DNA of 64,000 nucleotides from Bradyrhizobium sp. DOA9 (GTDB lineage Bacteria > Pseudomonadota > Alphaproteobacteria > Rhizobiales > Xanthobacteraceae): the NCBI RefSeq assembly GCF_000617845.2, contig NZ_DF820425.1:7012741-7076740 (forward strand), given 5' to 3'. Shown here piece after piece: positions 17,087 to 25,559 of the stretch. The notes beneath the pieces are model-generated. The model was not told where the DNA came from, searched no databases, and saw only the letters and a list, made by a program, of their open reading frames with translations. How positions within the stretch are numbered: the stretch's first letter is position 1; each line of letters opens with the position of its first letter. Made by a program: the position numbers and the translations under genes.

Positions 17087-18007
17087 ATGCCGCAGCCCAG
17101 GATCGCCTTTGTCGGATTTGGCGAGGCCGCGCGATGCTTTGCATCGCATCTTGCGGCGCAGACCGATGCACCGATGGTCGCGTTCTGTCAGGGCAAGACC
17201 AACGCGCCGCCCTACTCCGCGGCCTTTCGTGCGATGGCGGCCAGTTGTGGCGTCATGCTGGTCGACCGGCTCGAGGACCTGTCGGACGCGGACGTGATCT
17301 TTTCCGCCGTCGTCGTTGCCGTCGCGGCTGAGACAGGTGAGGCGATTTCCAGGATCATTCGTCCCGGCTCTCTCGTGGTTGACATCAACGCGGCGACCCC
17401 GCGCACAAAAAAGCAAGTCGCCGCAGCCGTGGAGGCGCGCGGCGGCCTGTTCGCGGACGCGAATCTGATGGGATCGGTCGACCTCTACGGCGCTGCGGTC
17501 CCGCTCTACACATCCGGCAGCGGCGCGGCGCGATTCGCGGAGACTTTCGGGCCATTGGGCTTCCGCATCGAGGTGGCCGGTGCAGACGCCGGAACGGCGG
17601 CCGCGGTGAAGATGCTGCGGAGCGTGGTGACCAAAGGCATGGAAGCGCTGCTGGTCGAGGCGCTGACCGCCGCGACGCTCGCCGGCGTGCGCGACGAAAC
17701 CATGCGCGGGCTATGCGCCTCGATGGATGCCACCACGTTCAGCAAGTTCCTGGACATGTGCGTCCGCTCAGACGTGCTGCATGCCGAACGCCGTGCCGTG
17801 GAAATGGACGGCGTGGCAGCGGGCCTGCGCGAATTGGGCTTTGATCCCGTCATGACGACGGCCACTGCGGCGCGCTTGAAGGTCTCCGCGCGCCTGGGCC
17901 TGCGGGAGGAATTTTTGGAACGCTCCGGCTACTCGGCCGACGAGGTGCTGGACCGATACGCTCATGTCGTGTCCGGAGCCTCGGCGGGGCTCGAAGACAG
18001 GCCGTAG
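17087..18007 (+). CDS. NAD(P)-dependent dehydrogenase, 3-hydroxyisobutyrate dehydrogenase-like with DUF1932 domain
   Basis: 306 residues from the ATG at 17087 (MPQPRIAF), with AGGAG nine bases upstream. The Rossmann motif is IAFVGFGEAARCFASHL (about 5-21). DINAATPRTKKQVAAAVEAR is the substrate-binding block, with ANLMGSVDLYGAAVP after it. The C-terminal half (VKMLRSVVTKGMEALLVEAL onward) fits the DUF1932 helical domain of 6-phosphogluconate-dehydrogenase-like proteins. It should oxidise a 3-hydroxy acid or sugar acid; the exact substrate is unclear. The divergent LacI regulator and paired operators suggest induction by a carbon source. Confidence 0.82.
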   Translation: MPQPRIAFVGFGEAARCFASHLAAQTDAPMVAFCQGKTNAPPYSAAFRAMAASCGVMLVDRLEDLSDADVIFSAVVVAVAAETGEAISRIIRPGSLVVDINAATPRTKKQVAAAVEARGGLFADANLMGSVDLYGAAVPLYTSGSGAARFAETFGPLGFRIEVAGADAGTAAAVKMLRSVVTKGMEALLVEALTAATLAGVRDETMRGLCASMDATTFSKFLDMCVRSDVLHAERRAVEMDGVAAGLRELGFDPVMTTATAARLKVSARLGLREEFLERSGYSADEVLDRYAHVVSGASAGLEDRP

Positions 18008-18025
18008 ACCGGACGACGACGAGGC

Positions 18026-19186
18026 TCACTCCGCCAGCTGAAACCGCTCGAAGCGGTCGAGCTCCTCTTCGATCACGCGTTTCAGCTCCTTGCGTCCCGC
18101 CGTCTTCCTGCCCTGCCCGACCCAGGTCCATTTCTGCATCAACAGCTTCTTGTTCTGCCGATCGGTCTTGAGATCGAGCGCGGCGACGATCTCGTCGCCG
18201 ACCAGCACGGGCAGCGCGAAATAGCCGAGCTTGCGCTTGGCTTTCGGCACATAGGCCTCGAACAGGTGGTTGTAGCCGAAGATGAGGTTGGTGCGCTTGC
18301 GCTGGATGATCAGGGGATCGAATGGCGAGAGGATGTGGACGAGTTCGGGCGAGACCTCATGCGGCTCGAGCGCTGCAGGCGAAGCCCAGTGCTCCTGCTT
18401 GCCGGCGCCCTCGATCGCGACGGGCACGAGCTCGCCGCGGCGGACGCGCGAGGCGATCAGGCGCGCGATTGGCTTCTTGCTCGGCGCATCGAGATGGCAG
18501 ATCGAATCGAGGCTGACCACGCCCTGCGAACGCAGCGCGCGGTCGAGCAGATAGGCCGTGATCTCGCTTGCCGCCGCCGCCTTCGGCAGCCTGTCCCAGC
18601 CGAAATGGCGCGTCGTCAGCTCATAGGTCTTGAGCATGCCCTGGCGCTCGCTGATGGTGACGGCGCCGGTATAGAAGGCGAGCTGCAGCGCCCGCTTCGA
18701 GGGCTTGCGGCTCTGCCACAGATGCTCCTTCTCGACGAGCACGTCGTCGTCGATGTCGCGGATCGTCAGCGGACCGGCGCGCAGCAGCCGCATCACCTTG
18801 CGCGTGTCGGCCGGCTTCACCGCGGCGAACCATTTGTGCCCCTCGCGGCGGTGCTCGCGCATCGCCGGCAGGAAGAAGCGGAAGTCGTTCGCCGGCACGT
18901 AGGAGAGCGCGTGGGTCCAGTACTCGAACACGGTCTTGTCGATGCTCTGGGCATGGCGCAGATCGGCGCGGCGGTAGGACGGGATCCGGCTGAACAGGAT
19001 GTGGTGATGGCAACGCTCGATGACGTTGATGGTGTCGATCTGCACATAGCCGAGATGGGCGACAGCGGCCGAGACGGCCTGTGCGCCTTCGCCGAACGGA
19101 GCGCGGTCGGTCAGCCGCTGGGCATGCAGCCAGATCTGCCGGGCCTGTGTCGTCGAGAGCGGAAGCGGTTTGGACGTGCGGGGCAT
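18026..19186 (-). CDS. Winged-helix DNA glycosylase of the YcaQ/AlkX (HTH_42) family
   Basis: 386 residues from the ATG at 19186 (MPRTSKPLPL). The tandem winged-helix protein has GYVQIDTINVIERCHHHILF at about residues 47-66. The Q49-I-D51 triad matches the Q-x-D catalytic motif described for YcaQ/AlkX, which unhooks interstrand crosslinks, rather than the Q-x-Q of AlkZ. LNLIFGYNHLFEAYVPKAKR-type residues near the C-terminus (here TNLIFGYNHLFEAYVP) complete the family pattern. The protein is therefore likely a cytosolic DNA repair enzyme for bulky or crosslinking alkylation damage. A longer start at 19237 is less likely. Confidence 0.82.
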   Translation of the reverse strand: MPRTSKPLPLSTTQARQIWLHAQRLTDRAPFGEGAQAVSAAVAHLGYVQIDTINVIERCHHHILFSRIPSYRRADLRHAQSIDKTVFEYWTHALSYVPANDFRFFLPAMREHRREGHKWFAAVKPADTRKVMRLLRAGPLTIRDIDDDVLVEKEHLWQSRKPSKRALQLAFYTGAVTISERQGMLKTYELTTRHFGWDRLPKAAAASEITAYLLDRALRSQGVVSLDSICHLDAPSKKPIARLIASRVRRGELVPVAIEGAGKQEHWASPAALEPHEVSPELVHILSPFDPLIIQRKRTNLIFGYNHLFEAYVPKAKRKLGYFALPVLVGDEIVAALDLKTDRQNKKLLMQKWTWVGQGRKTAGRKELKRVIEEELDRFERFQLAE

Positions 19187-19298
19187 TGCAGCGTGCAATG
19201 TAGCGGGATTCGCCGCGAGGCAAAGAAGCAGGGACACGAAAAAGCCGCGCTGCCATCTGCTGCCAGCGCGGCCATGACCTGTGGGATCAGGCGGAAGC

Positions 19299-19547
19299 CT
19301 ACTTCTTCATCGCCATCGACTTTTCGGCGCTCATATAGTGCTTGCACGCTCCGCGCATGTTGCCCTTGCTCATGTCGGAATTGGCCGCGGCCATCGACTT
19401 CCTCGCCGCCATCTTGGCGGGCGTGTCTTCGCCGCCCATGCCGGCAACGAGCTTTGCCATGTTTGCACTGGTGCACGCCATCTTGGCGGCAGATGCGGGG
19501 GACAGAGCAAGTGCGGCGAATGCCGTCGCGAGCAACAGGGTCTTCAT
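19299..19547 (-). CDS. Small secreted protein, unknown function
   Basis: 82 residues. MKTLLLATAFAALALSPASA is a clear signal peptide cut before AKMACTSANM. The mature 62 residues are rich in Met, Lys and Ala, with two cysteines (ACTSANM and RGACKHYM) that could form a disulfide in the periplasm. I do not recognise the family. The ATG at 19547 has GGAG about eight bases upstream. It is divergent from the OmpA-family gene. Confidence 0.7.
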   Translation of the reverse strand: MKTLLLATAFAALALSPASAAKMACTSANMAKLVAGMGGEDTPAKMAARKSMAAANSDMSKGNMRGACKHYMSAEKSMAMKK

Positions 19548-19743
19548 CAAGTTCTCTCCTCGAGTAGGAAGCCGGCTTGATGCCGGCCCACGCGACAGCC
19601 ATTCTTCAGCCACAAGTTTGCAGGGAAAAGACAATTTCGTTGCTGCGCCGCAGTGGTACCCCCCTTTCAGCGTGCGGCTTTTGGGCGCTCCCCGACGCTG
19701 CCGGTGGCAACCTCCGGCTCGCAGACGGCCGCGCCGCTTTGAA

Positions 19744-19759
19744 TGTGACCAAAATCACA
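19744..19759 (+). promoter_or_regulatory. CRP/FNR-family site upstream of the OmpA-like gene
   Basis: TGTGACCAAAATCACA matches the CRP consensus TGTGA-N6-TCACA exactly. TAGGCT at 19781-19786 is a possible -10. With transcription starting near 19793 the site is centred at about -41.5, the class II activator position. The start site is inferred. Confidence 0.5.
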
Positions 19760-19830
19760 TAAGAGCCGTTGAACCTGCCCTAGGCTCGCAGCATCAAATC
19801 GCCATCAGGCGTTACAACGAGGATACCACG

Positions 19831-20472
19831 ATGACCCATTTCAATAAGTCTTTTGGACTGACGGCGATCACCCTGACAGCCGTTCTTTCGATGACGGCGA
19901 GCCTTGCGCTGGCTGGCGACAAGAACTTCTCCGCCGACCAGATCGTCGATGCGCTGAAGCCGAAGCCGGCGACCCGCGGCCTGTCCGTCGGCCCGCAGAC
20001 CGACACCGCCGTGCAGGCCAAGGAAGCGAGCTTCCTGAACACGGTGCGCAACCGCTCGACCCGGTCGCTGTCGACGGGCGAGCGCGAGCAGATCGCCGAG
20101 TTGGCAGCGACCAAGCCGAAGATCGATCTGGAGATCCAGTTCGACTACAACTCGGCCGACATCGCCAAGACCTCGATGGCCTCGGTGCAGGCGCTCGGCA
20201 AGGCCTTGTCCGATCCGGCGCTGAAGGGTTCGACCTTCGTCGTCGCCGGCCACACCGACGCGACCGGTGGCGAAGATTACAATCAAGGTCTCTCCGAACG
20301 GCGCGCCGACACCATCAAGAAGTACCTGATGCAGAATTACGGCCTCAACGGCAACGATCTGGTCACCGTCGGCTACGGCGAGACCAAGCTGAAGGATGCC
20401 GCCAACGGCGCTGACGCCATCAACCGCCGGGTCCAAGTCGTGAACATGGACACCAAGACCGCGGCGAAGTAG
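19831..20472 (+). CDS. OmpA family protein with peptidoglycan-binding domain
   Basis: 213 residues from the ATG at 19831, with GAGG nine bases upstream. The signal peptide is MTHFNKSFGLTAITLTAVLS through ASLALA, cut before GDKNF. A 70-residue linker is followed by the OmpA-C domain: IDLEIQFDYNSADI, VVAGHTDATGGEDYN, LSERRADTIKKYL and a C-terminal INRRVQVV. These include the Asp and Arg that hold meso-diaminopimelate in this fold. There is no beta-barrel, so this is a periplasmic peptidoglycan-binding protein. The domain starts right after a basic stretch (RNRSTRSLSTGER). Confidence 0.88.
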   Translation: MTHFNKSFGLTAITLTAVLSMTASLALAGDKNFSADQIVDALKPKPATRGLSVGPQTDTAVQAKEASFLNTVRNRSTRSLSTGEREQIAELAATKPKIDLEIQFDYNSADIAKTSMASVQALGKALSDPALKGSTFVVAGHTDATGGEDYNQGLSERRADTIKKYLMQNYGLNGNDLVTVGYGETKLKDAANGADAINRRVQVVNMDTKTAAK

Positions 20473-20495
20473 CTCTCGGCTCCTGGGTTAAGACA

Positions 20496-20524
20496 CGCCG
20501 CCTGCCGCAGCCCGGCGGGCGGCG
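20496..20524. terminator. GC-rich hairpin between convergent genes
   Basis: CGCCGCCTGCCG faces CGGCGGGCGGCG with one mismatch and a five-base loop. It sits between the OmpA-like stop (20472) and the stop of the convergent mannosyltransferase gene (20528). There is no T-run, so termination is likely but not certain. Confidence 0.5.
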
Positions 20525-20527
20525 AAG

Positions 20528-21904
20528 TCATATCCAGCTTTGGAACAGCATCAGCCGGTTGAAGCTCCCCATCGTGGTGCCGACGAAGGCCGCGGAAATC
20601 GGCAGCATCACCGCAAAGCCGGCCGCCGCGACGCCGACAAAGGCCCACAACAGCCAGCGCGGCAGCCCCTCGCGGCGCAGCACATAGACCAGTGCCAGGG
20701 ACGCCGCGGTCGCAGCCGGCAGGTAGTAATAGATGAAGCCCAGCGTGCGCGGCAGCAATGCCCAGGCGAGCCAGGGACCGAAGTAGAATGCCGCGATCAG
20801 GAATGCATCCCAGCGCCGCGCCACGATGAAATCGCGCAGCACGATGGCGAGTGCGGGCAGTGACGCCCACAGCACGAGGGGATTGCCAAGGAAGACGATC
20901 GCGGCGACGTGGTCCTCCGCGGTCTTGTCGAACAGGAACCAGACCGGGCGCGCGAGCAGCGGCCAGGACGGCCATGCGCTCATATAGGTGTGGCCGGCGA
21001 TCGCCGTCGTGGTGTTGTCGGCAAAGATCCGCCGCTGCGCCTCGATCAAGTCCGGCAGCGACAATCCGTAGAGCGGAACGAAGGCCGCAAGATAAGTCAT
21101 GCCCGGCAGGACGGCGAAGCAGAGCGCGACATGATGCAGCTTCAGGCCGGGCCAAAGTTCCGGCCGATACCAGTCGTCCGGCCTCGCATCGGCGAACAGC
21201 GTGTGCCAGCCCTGCATCAGGCGGATCAATGCAACAATGACGATGCAGACGCCGAGCGGGAACAGGCCACTCCATTTGCACGCGGCCGCAAGGCCGAACA
21301 GGCTGCCCGCCACCGCGAACAGCGCTTGCGGCCGCTCTCTGCGAAACCCATGCATGAAGGCGGCGGTGGCGAGCAGGCCGAAGCCGAGCGCGAAGATATC
21401 GAGCATCGCGATGCGCGCCTGCACGTACAGCATCTGGTTGAAGGCCGCGATCAGTGCGGCGGCGATCGCCGGCGACTGCGCGCCGAACAGCGCGAGTCCG
21501 CACAGATAGATCGCGGCGATCGCGAGCGCGCCGAACAAGGTCGCAGGATAGCGCCAGCCCAGCGCGTTGTCGCCGAACGTTGCGATCGATGCCGCGATCA
21601 GCTCCTTGGCGAGCGGCGGATGCATCGGATTGAGCATCGGCTGCGACATCGCGGGCGCCAGCATCTGGCGCGCCGCCGGCACGTAATGCACCTCGTCGAA
21701 GACGAATTTGTCCGGCGTGGTGACGCCGATCAGCAGCGCCAGATGCGCGATCAGGAAAATCGCGACAGCAATCGCTGCGCTCCGCGACACCTTCGGAACC
21801 GCAGGCAATTCGAGCGTCTTTTGTGGAGCTGTCTTGCGTGACAAATCGGCTGCACCGCGGAGAAAAATAAACTGCTTCTCGTCATTGAACGCATTCTGCC
21901 GCAA
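20528..21904 (-). CDS. PMT-family (GT39-like) glycosyltransferase, multi-pass membrane protein
   Basis: 458 residues if translation starts at the TTG at 21904; a stop codon lies six bases before it and no ATG exists near the N-terminus. About ten hydrophobic helices are seen. FDEVHYVPAARQML after the first helix and MHPPLAKELIA are the acidic and His/Pro blocks of the protein O-mannosyltransferase family. AACKWSGLFPLGVCIVIVAL is a further conserved block. The family moves mannose from a polyprenyl phosphate carrier to Ser/Thr of exported proteins. It is divergent from a FecR protein and a Ser-Pro-rich barrel protein. The acceptor is inferred, not shown; a lipid or polysaccharide acceptor is the alternative. 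Confidence 0.78.
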   Translation of the reverse strand: MRQNAFNDEKQFIFLRGAADLSRKTAPQKTLELPAVPKVSRSAAIAVAIFLIAHLALLIGVTTPDKFVFDEVHYVPAARQMLAPAMSQPMLNPMHPPLAKELIAASIATFGDNALGWRYPATLFGALAIAAIYLCGLALFGAQSPAIAAALIAAFNQMLYVQARIAMLDIFALGFGLLATAAFMHGFRRERPQALFAVAGSLFGLAAACKWSGLFPLGVCIVIVALIRLMQGWHTLFADARPDDWYRPELWPGLKLHHVALCFAVLPGMTYLAAFVPLYGLSLPDLIEAQRRIFADNTTTAIAGHTYMSAWPSWPLLARPVWFLFDKTAEDHVAAIVFLGNPLVLWASLPALAIVLRDFIVARRWDAFLIAAFYFGPWLAWALLPRTLGFIYYYLPAATAASLALVYVLRREGLPRWLLWAFVGVAAAGFAVMLPISAAFVGTTMGSFNRLMLFQSWI

Positions 21905-22008
21905 CTGTCACCAAGCATGACGCACGTCCGGCGCCGCTTGTGATAATTCCGCCACATCAGAAGCGCGCGCGATCCGGTACGATCAGGGACACATCGATCG
22001 GTTGCGAA

Positions 22009-22710
22009 ATGAATTTGCGCTTTTGGCTTTTACCCACACTGCTTACGGCCGCAATCTGCGCGGCATCCGGCGCCGAAGCGCAGTCGCGCGTCGGCCAGGC
22101 TGTCGTCATTCAGAACGAAGTGGTGCGGGTCGCCGCGACCACGACGCCGATCAATGTCGGCGACAGCATGCTGCGCGACGAGACCGTGCGGACCGGCGCC
22201 GACAGCGCGGCGCGCTTCGTGATGGCCGACAGCACCAACCTGTCGCTCGGCCCGAGCGCCACGCTGAAGCTCGACCGCACCGTGTTCAACGACGAGCACA
22301 GCTATCGTGACGTCGCGATCCGCATGACCACCGGCGCCTTCCGCTTCGTCACCGGACACTCCGACAAGGCCGCCTACAAGATCACGACGCCGCTCGCCAC
22401 CATCGGCGTGCGCGGCACCACGCTCGACATTCTCTCGCAGCGCGGGCGCTCCGTCGTCGTGCTTCAGGACGGCGCGGCCAGCGTCTGCACGAAGAGCGGC
22501 CAGTGCGTGCAACTCACCCAGCCCGGCGACACCGCCATCATCACCTCGACCGGCGGCAAGGTGAGCATCACCAAGACCAACACGCCGCCCTGGACCTTCG
22601 CCGCCAATTGCGCCGCGAGCGCCGGGCTGTGCGCGGTCAACCAGTACGCCGGCGCCTCGCCGACCATCACGCCTGCCGTCGAAGACGACGCCATGCTGTG
22701 CGGGCGGTGA
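22009..22710 (+). CDS. FecR-domain periplasmic protein
   Basis: 233 residues from the ATG at 22009. The signal peptide MNLRFWLLPTLLTAAICAAS continues to GAEAQ. The FecR domain has VGDSMLRDETVRTGADSAAR, ATLKLDRTVF and AYKITTPLATIGVRGTTLDI. Unlike classical FecR it has no cytoplasmic anti-sigma segment and no sigma factor gene beside it, so it is probably a structural or sensing domain in the periplasm. CTKSGQCVQL may form a disulfide loop. It stops two bases before the barrel gene start, so the two are co-expressed. Confidence 0.8.
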   Translation: MNLRFWLLPTLLTAAICAASGAEAQSRVGQAVVIQNEVVRVAATTTPINVGDSMLRDETVRTGADSAARFVMADSTNLSLGPSATLKLDRTVFNDEHSYRDVAIRMTTGAFRFVTGHSDKAAYKITTPLATIGVRGTTLDILSQRGRSVVVLQDGAASVCTKSGQCVQLTQPGDTAIITSTGGKVSITKTNTPPWTFAANCAASAGLCAVNQYAGASPTITPAVEDDAMLCGR

Positions 22711-22712
22711 CG

Positions 22713-23786
22713 ATGTTGAACCGGACAAGACAGTTTGCGATGCGGGCGGCGTTCCTCGTCGCCTTTGCATTCTGCTCGGCCGCGCTCGGCATCGGTTCAG
22801 CCGCAGCTCAGTCGCCGTCGCCCTCGCCAAGCCCCTCGCCGTCTCCTTCTCCCTCGCCCAGCCCGTATCCGTCGCCGAGCCCGACACCGACCGGTGCGGA
22901 CTCGAGCGGCAATTCGATCGGCGGCCTTGCCAACCAGCGCTTCAACCAGATGATCACCAACCGGGTGCTCGGGACGGTGCTGCTCGGCGTCAACGAGCAG
23001 ATCAATTGCGGCGACTGCATCAGCGCGTTCGGCTCGGCCGGCTCGTTCTCGGCCGGCATCCACGGCCGCAAGGAGCTGACCAACAATCTGTCGCTGCTCG
23101 CCGGCATCGCCTACACGCATTACAACGAGGGCGGCTACAAGATCACGAGCGCACCGATCGGCGCCTTCGCACTGCGCTACGACTTCACCGACTGGGGCTC
23201 GTCGCGCCCGTTCTTCGACGTCGGCGCGATCCTGACGCCGTGGGAGAAGGCGCGCTACACGCGAAGCTACGACACCAGCCTCGGCCCGGTGAGCGTGACG
23301 AGCTCGACCAACGCGTCCAACTACGCCGTTTACGGTCGCGCCGGCTGGATCAGCCGCCTCTCGCCGCGCGACGAAGTCGCGGCCTCGATCGAGGTCTGGC
23401 AGCTCTGGCAACGCGTCTCCGGCTATAGCGACAGTACCGTGGCGTTCAATCCGTTCGACGCCAGCATCGCTGATGGCACCGACCGCACCAGCCTCGTCAA
23501 GATCGGCGGCCAGTGGACGCATCTGTTCGGCAGCAACATCGAGACCAACATCAATGGCGGCTGGGTGCAGTCCTTCGCCAGCCACAGCGGCATCGTCGCC
23601 ACCGTGACCGGCCAGGGCACGGTGGTGCCGACCATGGGCAACCAGGGCTGGTTCGAATATGGCGGCCGCCTCGGCTTCCGCGTCCAGAAGGGCTGGATCG
23701 TGGACCTCTTCGCCAACGGCACGCTCGGCCCGCAGCCGGTCGGCAACACGATCCATGGCGGCGTGGGGCTGCGGATTAATTATTAG
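22713..23786 (+). CDS. Outer-membrane beta-barrel protein with Ser-Pro repeat linker
   Basis: 357 residues from the ATG at 22713. The signal peptide is cut after GSAAAQ (about residue 33). Residues 34-60 are nearly pure Ser-Pro dipeptides with one Tyr-Pro and two Thr-Pro, encoded by a six-base repeating pattern at 22812-22890. The C-terminal 280 residues alternate polar and hydrophobic in a barrel-like way, and the protein ends in LRINY, a terminal aromatic as expected for BAM insertion. It resembles autotransporter barrel domains without a large passenger. The paired FecR protein and divergent PMT gene suggest a surface module. Two cysteines (NCGDCISAF) lie just after the linker region. Confidence 0.72.
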   Translation: MLNRTRQFAMRAAFLVAFAFCSAALGIGSAAAQSPSPSPSPSPSPSPSPSPYPSPSPTPTGADSSGNSIGGLANQRFNQMITNRVLGTVLLGVNEQINCGDCISAFGSAGSFSAGIHGRKELTNNLSLLAGIAYTHYNEGGYKITSAPIGAFALRYDFTDWGSSRPFFDVGAILTPWEKARYTRSYDTSLGPVSVTSSTNASNYAVYGRAGWISRLSPRDEVAASIEVWQLWQRVSGYSDSTVAFNPFDASIADGTDRTSLVKIGGQWTHLFGSNIETNINGGWVQSFASHSGIVATVTGQGTVVPTMGNQGWFEYGGRLGFRVQKGWIVDLFANGTLGPQPVGNTIHGGVGLRINY

Positions 23787-23800
23787 CGGCGAGCACGGTA

Positions 23801-23893
23801 CCGTAGGGTGGGCATAGCGCAGCGTGCCCACCGCCTCTCTCAAACGGAAACAGATGGTGGGCACGGCGCTACGCGCCTTTGCCCACCCGACGG
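23801..23893. repeat. Imperfect palindrome, family E
   Basis: CCGTAGGGTGGGCATAGCGC (23801-23820) and the following GTGCCCACC face GGTGGGCAC and CCTTTGCCCACCCGACGG on the other side. It lies between convergent stops at 23786 and 23908 and can terminate both transcripts. I recall this family as frequent in Bradyrhizobium. Confidence 0.65.
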
Positions 23894-23907
23894 CACCTTC
23901 GTCGCGG

Positions 23908-24396
23908 TCACGCCGCCGACTTGCCCTCGAACGCGCGCCGCAGCACCTCGACGTCAAGCTTCACCATCTTCATCATCGCCTGCATCGCACGTGCGGCCGC
24001 CGCCTTGTCCGGGCTCGACAGGAACTCGAACATCACCTTCGGCACCACCTGCCAGGCCACGCCCCAGCGATCCCTCAGCCAGCCGCACTGCTCCGCCTTG
24101 CCGCCATGGGCGAGGAACGCGTTCCAGACGCTGTCGACCTCTGCCTGGTCGTCGCAATGGATCATCAGCGAGATCGCGTGGGTGTATTCCATCTTCATGC
24201 CGCCATTGAGCGCGACCAGCTTCTGTCCGGCCACGGTGAACTCGACGACGAGCACGGAGCCTTCCTTGCCGGACGGGCCGTCCGCGACGTTGCGCTGAAC
24301 GTGCGTGATCGCCGAATTCGGGACCAGCGAGACGTAGAATTTTGCAGCGTCCTCGGCATCGCCGTCGAACCACATGCAGGGCACGAGCTTGGACAT
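23908..24396 (-). CDS. VOC superfamily protein, PhnB/3-demethylubiquinone-methyltransferase-like
   Basis: 162 residues. It opens with MSKLVPCMWFDGDAEDAAKF, typical of this VOC branch, and has GQKLVALNGGMKMEYTHAIS plus CGWLRDRWGVAWQVVP, the paired beta-alpha-beta-beta-beta blocks. These proteins often form dimers and bind metal or small ligands; a precise activity cannot be assigned. The ATG is at 24396. It is followed downstream by the family E repeat, and the next gene upstream is another VOC protein, so the two may be co-transcribed. Confidence 0.78.
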   Translation of the reverse strand: MSKLVPCMWFDGDAEDAAKFYVSLVPNSAITHVQRNVADGPSGKEGSVLVVEFTVAGQKLVALNGGMKMEYTHAISLMIHCDDQAEVDSVWNAFLAHGGKAEQCGWLRDRWGVAWQVVPKVMFEFLSSPDKAAAARAMQAMMKMVKLDVEVLRRAFEGKSAA

Positions 24397-24431
24397 GATG
24401 AATGCTCCTCTTGAGGTCTATTGGTGTCGGC

Positions 24432-24860
24432 TCAGGCGTTCGCCAGGTCGGGCTGCAGCGGGGCGGCCGAAAGATCCATCCAGTTCACGCCCCACATGTG
24501 GCCATCCGGATCCTCGAAGCTGCGGCCGTACATGAAGCTGTATTCGTCCTTGGGACCGGGATCGGCCACCCCGCCTGCAGCTGCGGCCCTGGCGACGATA
24601 TCGTCGACATCGCCGCGGCTGTCCGCCGACAGGCAAAACAGCACCTGGTTCGAGGTCCTGGCGTCCGCGATCGGCTTCGGCGTGAATTGGCGGAATTTGT
24701 CGTGGGTCAGCAGCATGGCGAAAATGGTCTCGGAAAAGACCATGCAGCTCGCGGTCTCGTCGCTGAATTGCGGGTTCTTGACCGCGCCGACCGCCTCATA
24801 GAACGCGGTCGCGCGCTCGAGGTCAGTCACCGGCAGGTTGACGAAGATCATCTTGGGCAT
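24432..24860 (-). CDS. VOC family protein (glyoxalase/bleomycin-resistance fold)
   Basis: 142 residues from the ATG at 24860 (MPKMIFVNLPVTDLERATAF), with GGAG six bases upstream. FVNLPVTDLERATAFYEAVG is the first VOC motif and FEDPDGHMWGVNWMDL the last, carrying the conserved metal-ligand position (H of GHMWG). The family includes lactoylglutathione-lyase-like enzymes and antibiotic-binding proteins. The gap to the downstream VOC gene is 35 bases, so the two probably share one transcript. Confidence 0.8.
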   Translation of the reverse strand: MPKMIFVNLPVTDLERATAFYEAVGAVKNPQFSDETASCMVFSETIFAMLLTHDKFRQFTPKPIADARTSNQVLFCLSADSRGDVDDIVARAAAAGGVADPGPKDEYSFMYGRSFEDPDGHMWGVNWMDLSAAPLQPDLANA

Positions 24861-24971
24861 CGGAAGCTCCTTGGCGGGGTTCTGCCCAAGGACGGACGGC
24901 CAGGCCGCCATCCGACACCGCTTCCGATATTTTTCTTAGACCCCGCAGGACACTGTCCCGCCGTCCCCGTC

Positions 24972-25487
24972 TTACTTCTTCTCGTTGGGATCGCGGTGCA
25001 CCGGGTCGATCCACAGCACGGTCTCGGGTTTCTCGACCGGCTCGATGTCGAGGTTGATCGCCACCGCCTCGCCGTCGCTGCGCACCAGCACGCATTCCAG
25101 CACCTCGTCCGGGCTGGCGTTGATTTCCTGATGGGGCACGTAAGGCGGGACGAAGATGAAGTCACCCGGGCCGGCTTCTGCGGTGAACTGCAGGCTCTCG
25201 CCCCAGCGCATCCGCGCCTTGCCCTTCACGACATAGATGACGCTTTCGAGATGGCCGTGGTGATGCGCGCCGGTCTTGGCGTCCGGCTTGATGCTGACGG
25301 TGCCCGCCCACAGTTTCTGCGCGCCGACGCGTGCGAAATTGATCGCGGCCGCACGGTCCATGCCCGCCGTCGACGGCACGTTGGTATCGAGCTGATTGCC
25401 GGGAATGACGCGAACGCCGTCATGTTTCCAGCGATCGTGATCATGACCATGGTCATGGTGGGAATGCGAATGGTCATGGCCGGTCAT
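24972..25487 (-). CDS. Cupin-domain protein with His-rich N-terminus
   Basis: 171 residues from the ATG at 25487. The first 17 residues, MTGHDHSHSHHDHGHDH, are almost all His, Asp, Ser and Gly, a likely metal-binding tail. The cupin motif 1 is GAHHHGHLESVIYVVKGKAR (two His, Glu) and motif 2 GPGDFIFVPPYVPHQEINAS (PG, H). A metal-dependent small-molecule or sugar-acid function is likely; the substrate is unknown. A longer start at 25589 is possible but would place 34 polar residues before the His stretch and overlap the EcfG promoter of the csbD-like gene. Confidence 0.75.
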   Translation of the reverse strand: MTGHDHSHSHHDHGHDHDRWKHDGVRVIPGNQLDTNVPSTAGMDRAAAINFARVGAQKLWAGTVSIKPDAKTGAHHHGHLESVIYVVKGKARMRWGESLQFTAEAGPGDFIFVPPYVPHQEINASPDEVLECVLVRSDGEAVAINLDIEPVEKPETVLWIDPVHRDPNEKK

Positions 25488-25559
25488 TGGACTTGCTTTC
25501 TGTTGGTTCCGTGCGCGGCAAACTAACCCAAAGCGGCGCCCGTCAGCCATAGCAAAATC

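Noticed and set aside
22812..22896. Ser-Pro tract as a CRISPR or VNTR array
   Set aside because: It is in frame within a coding region and has no spacers.
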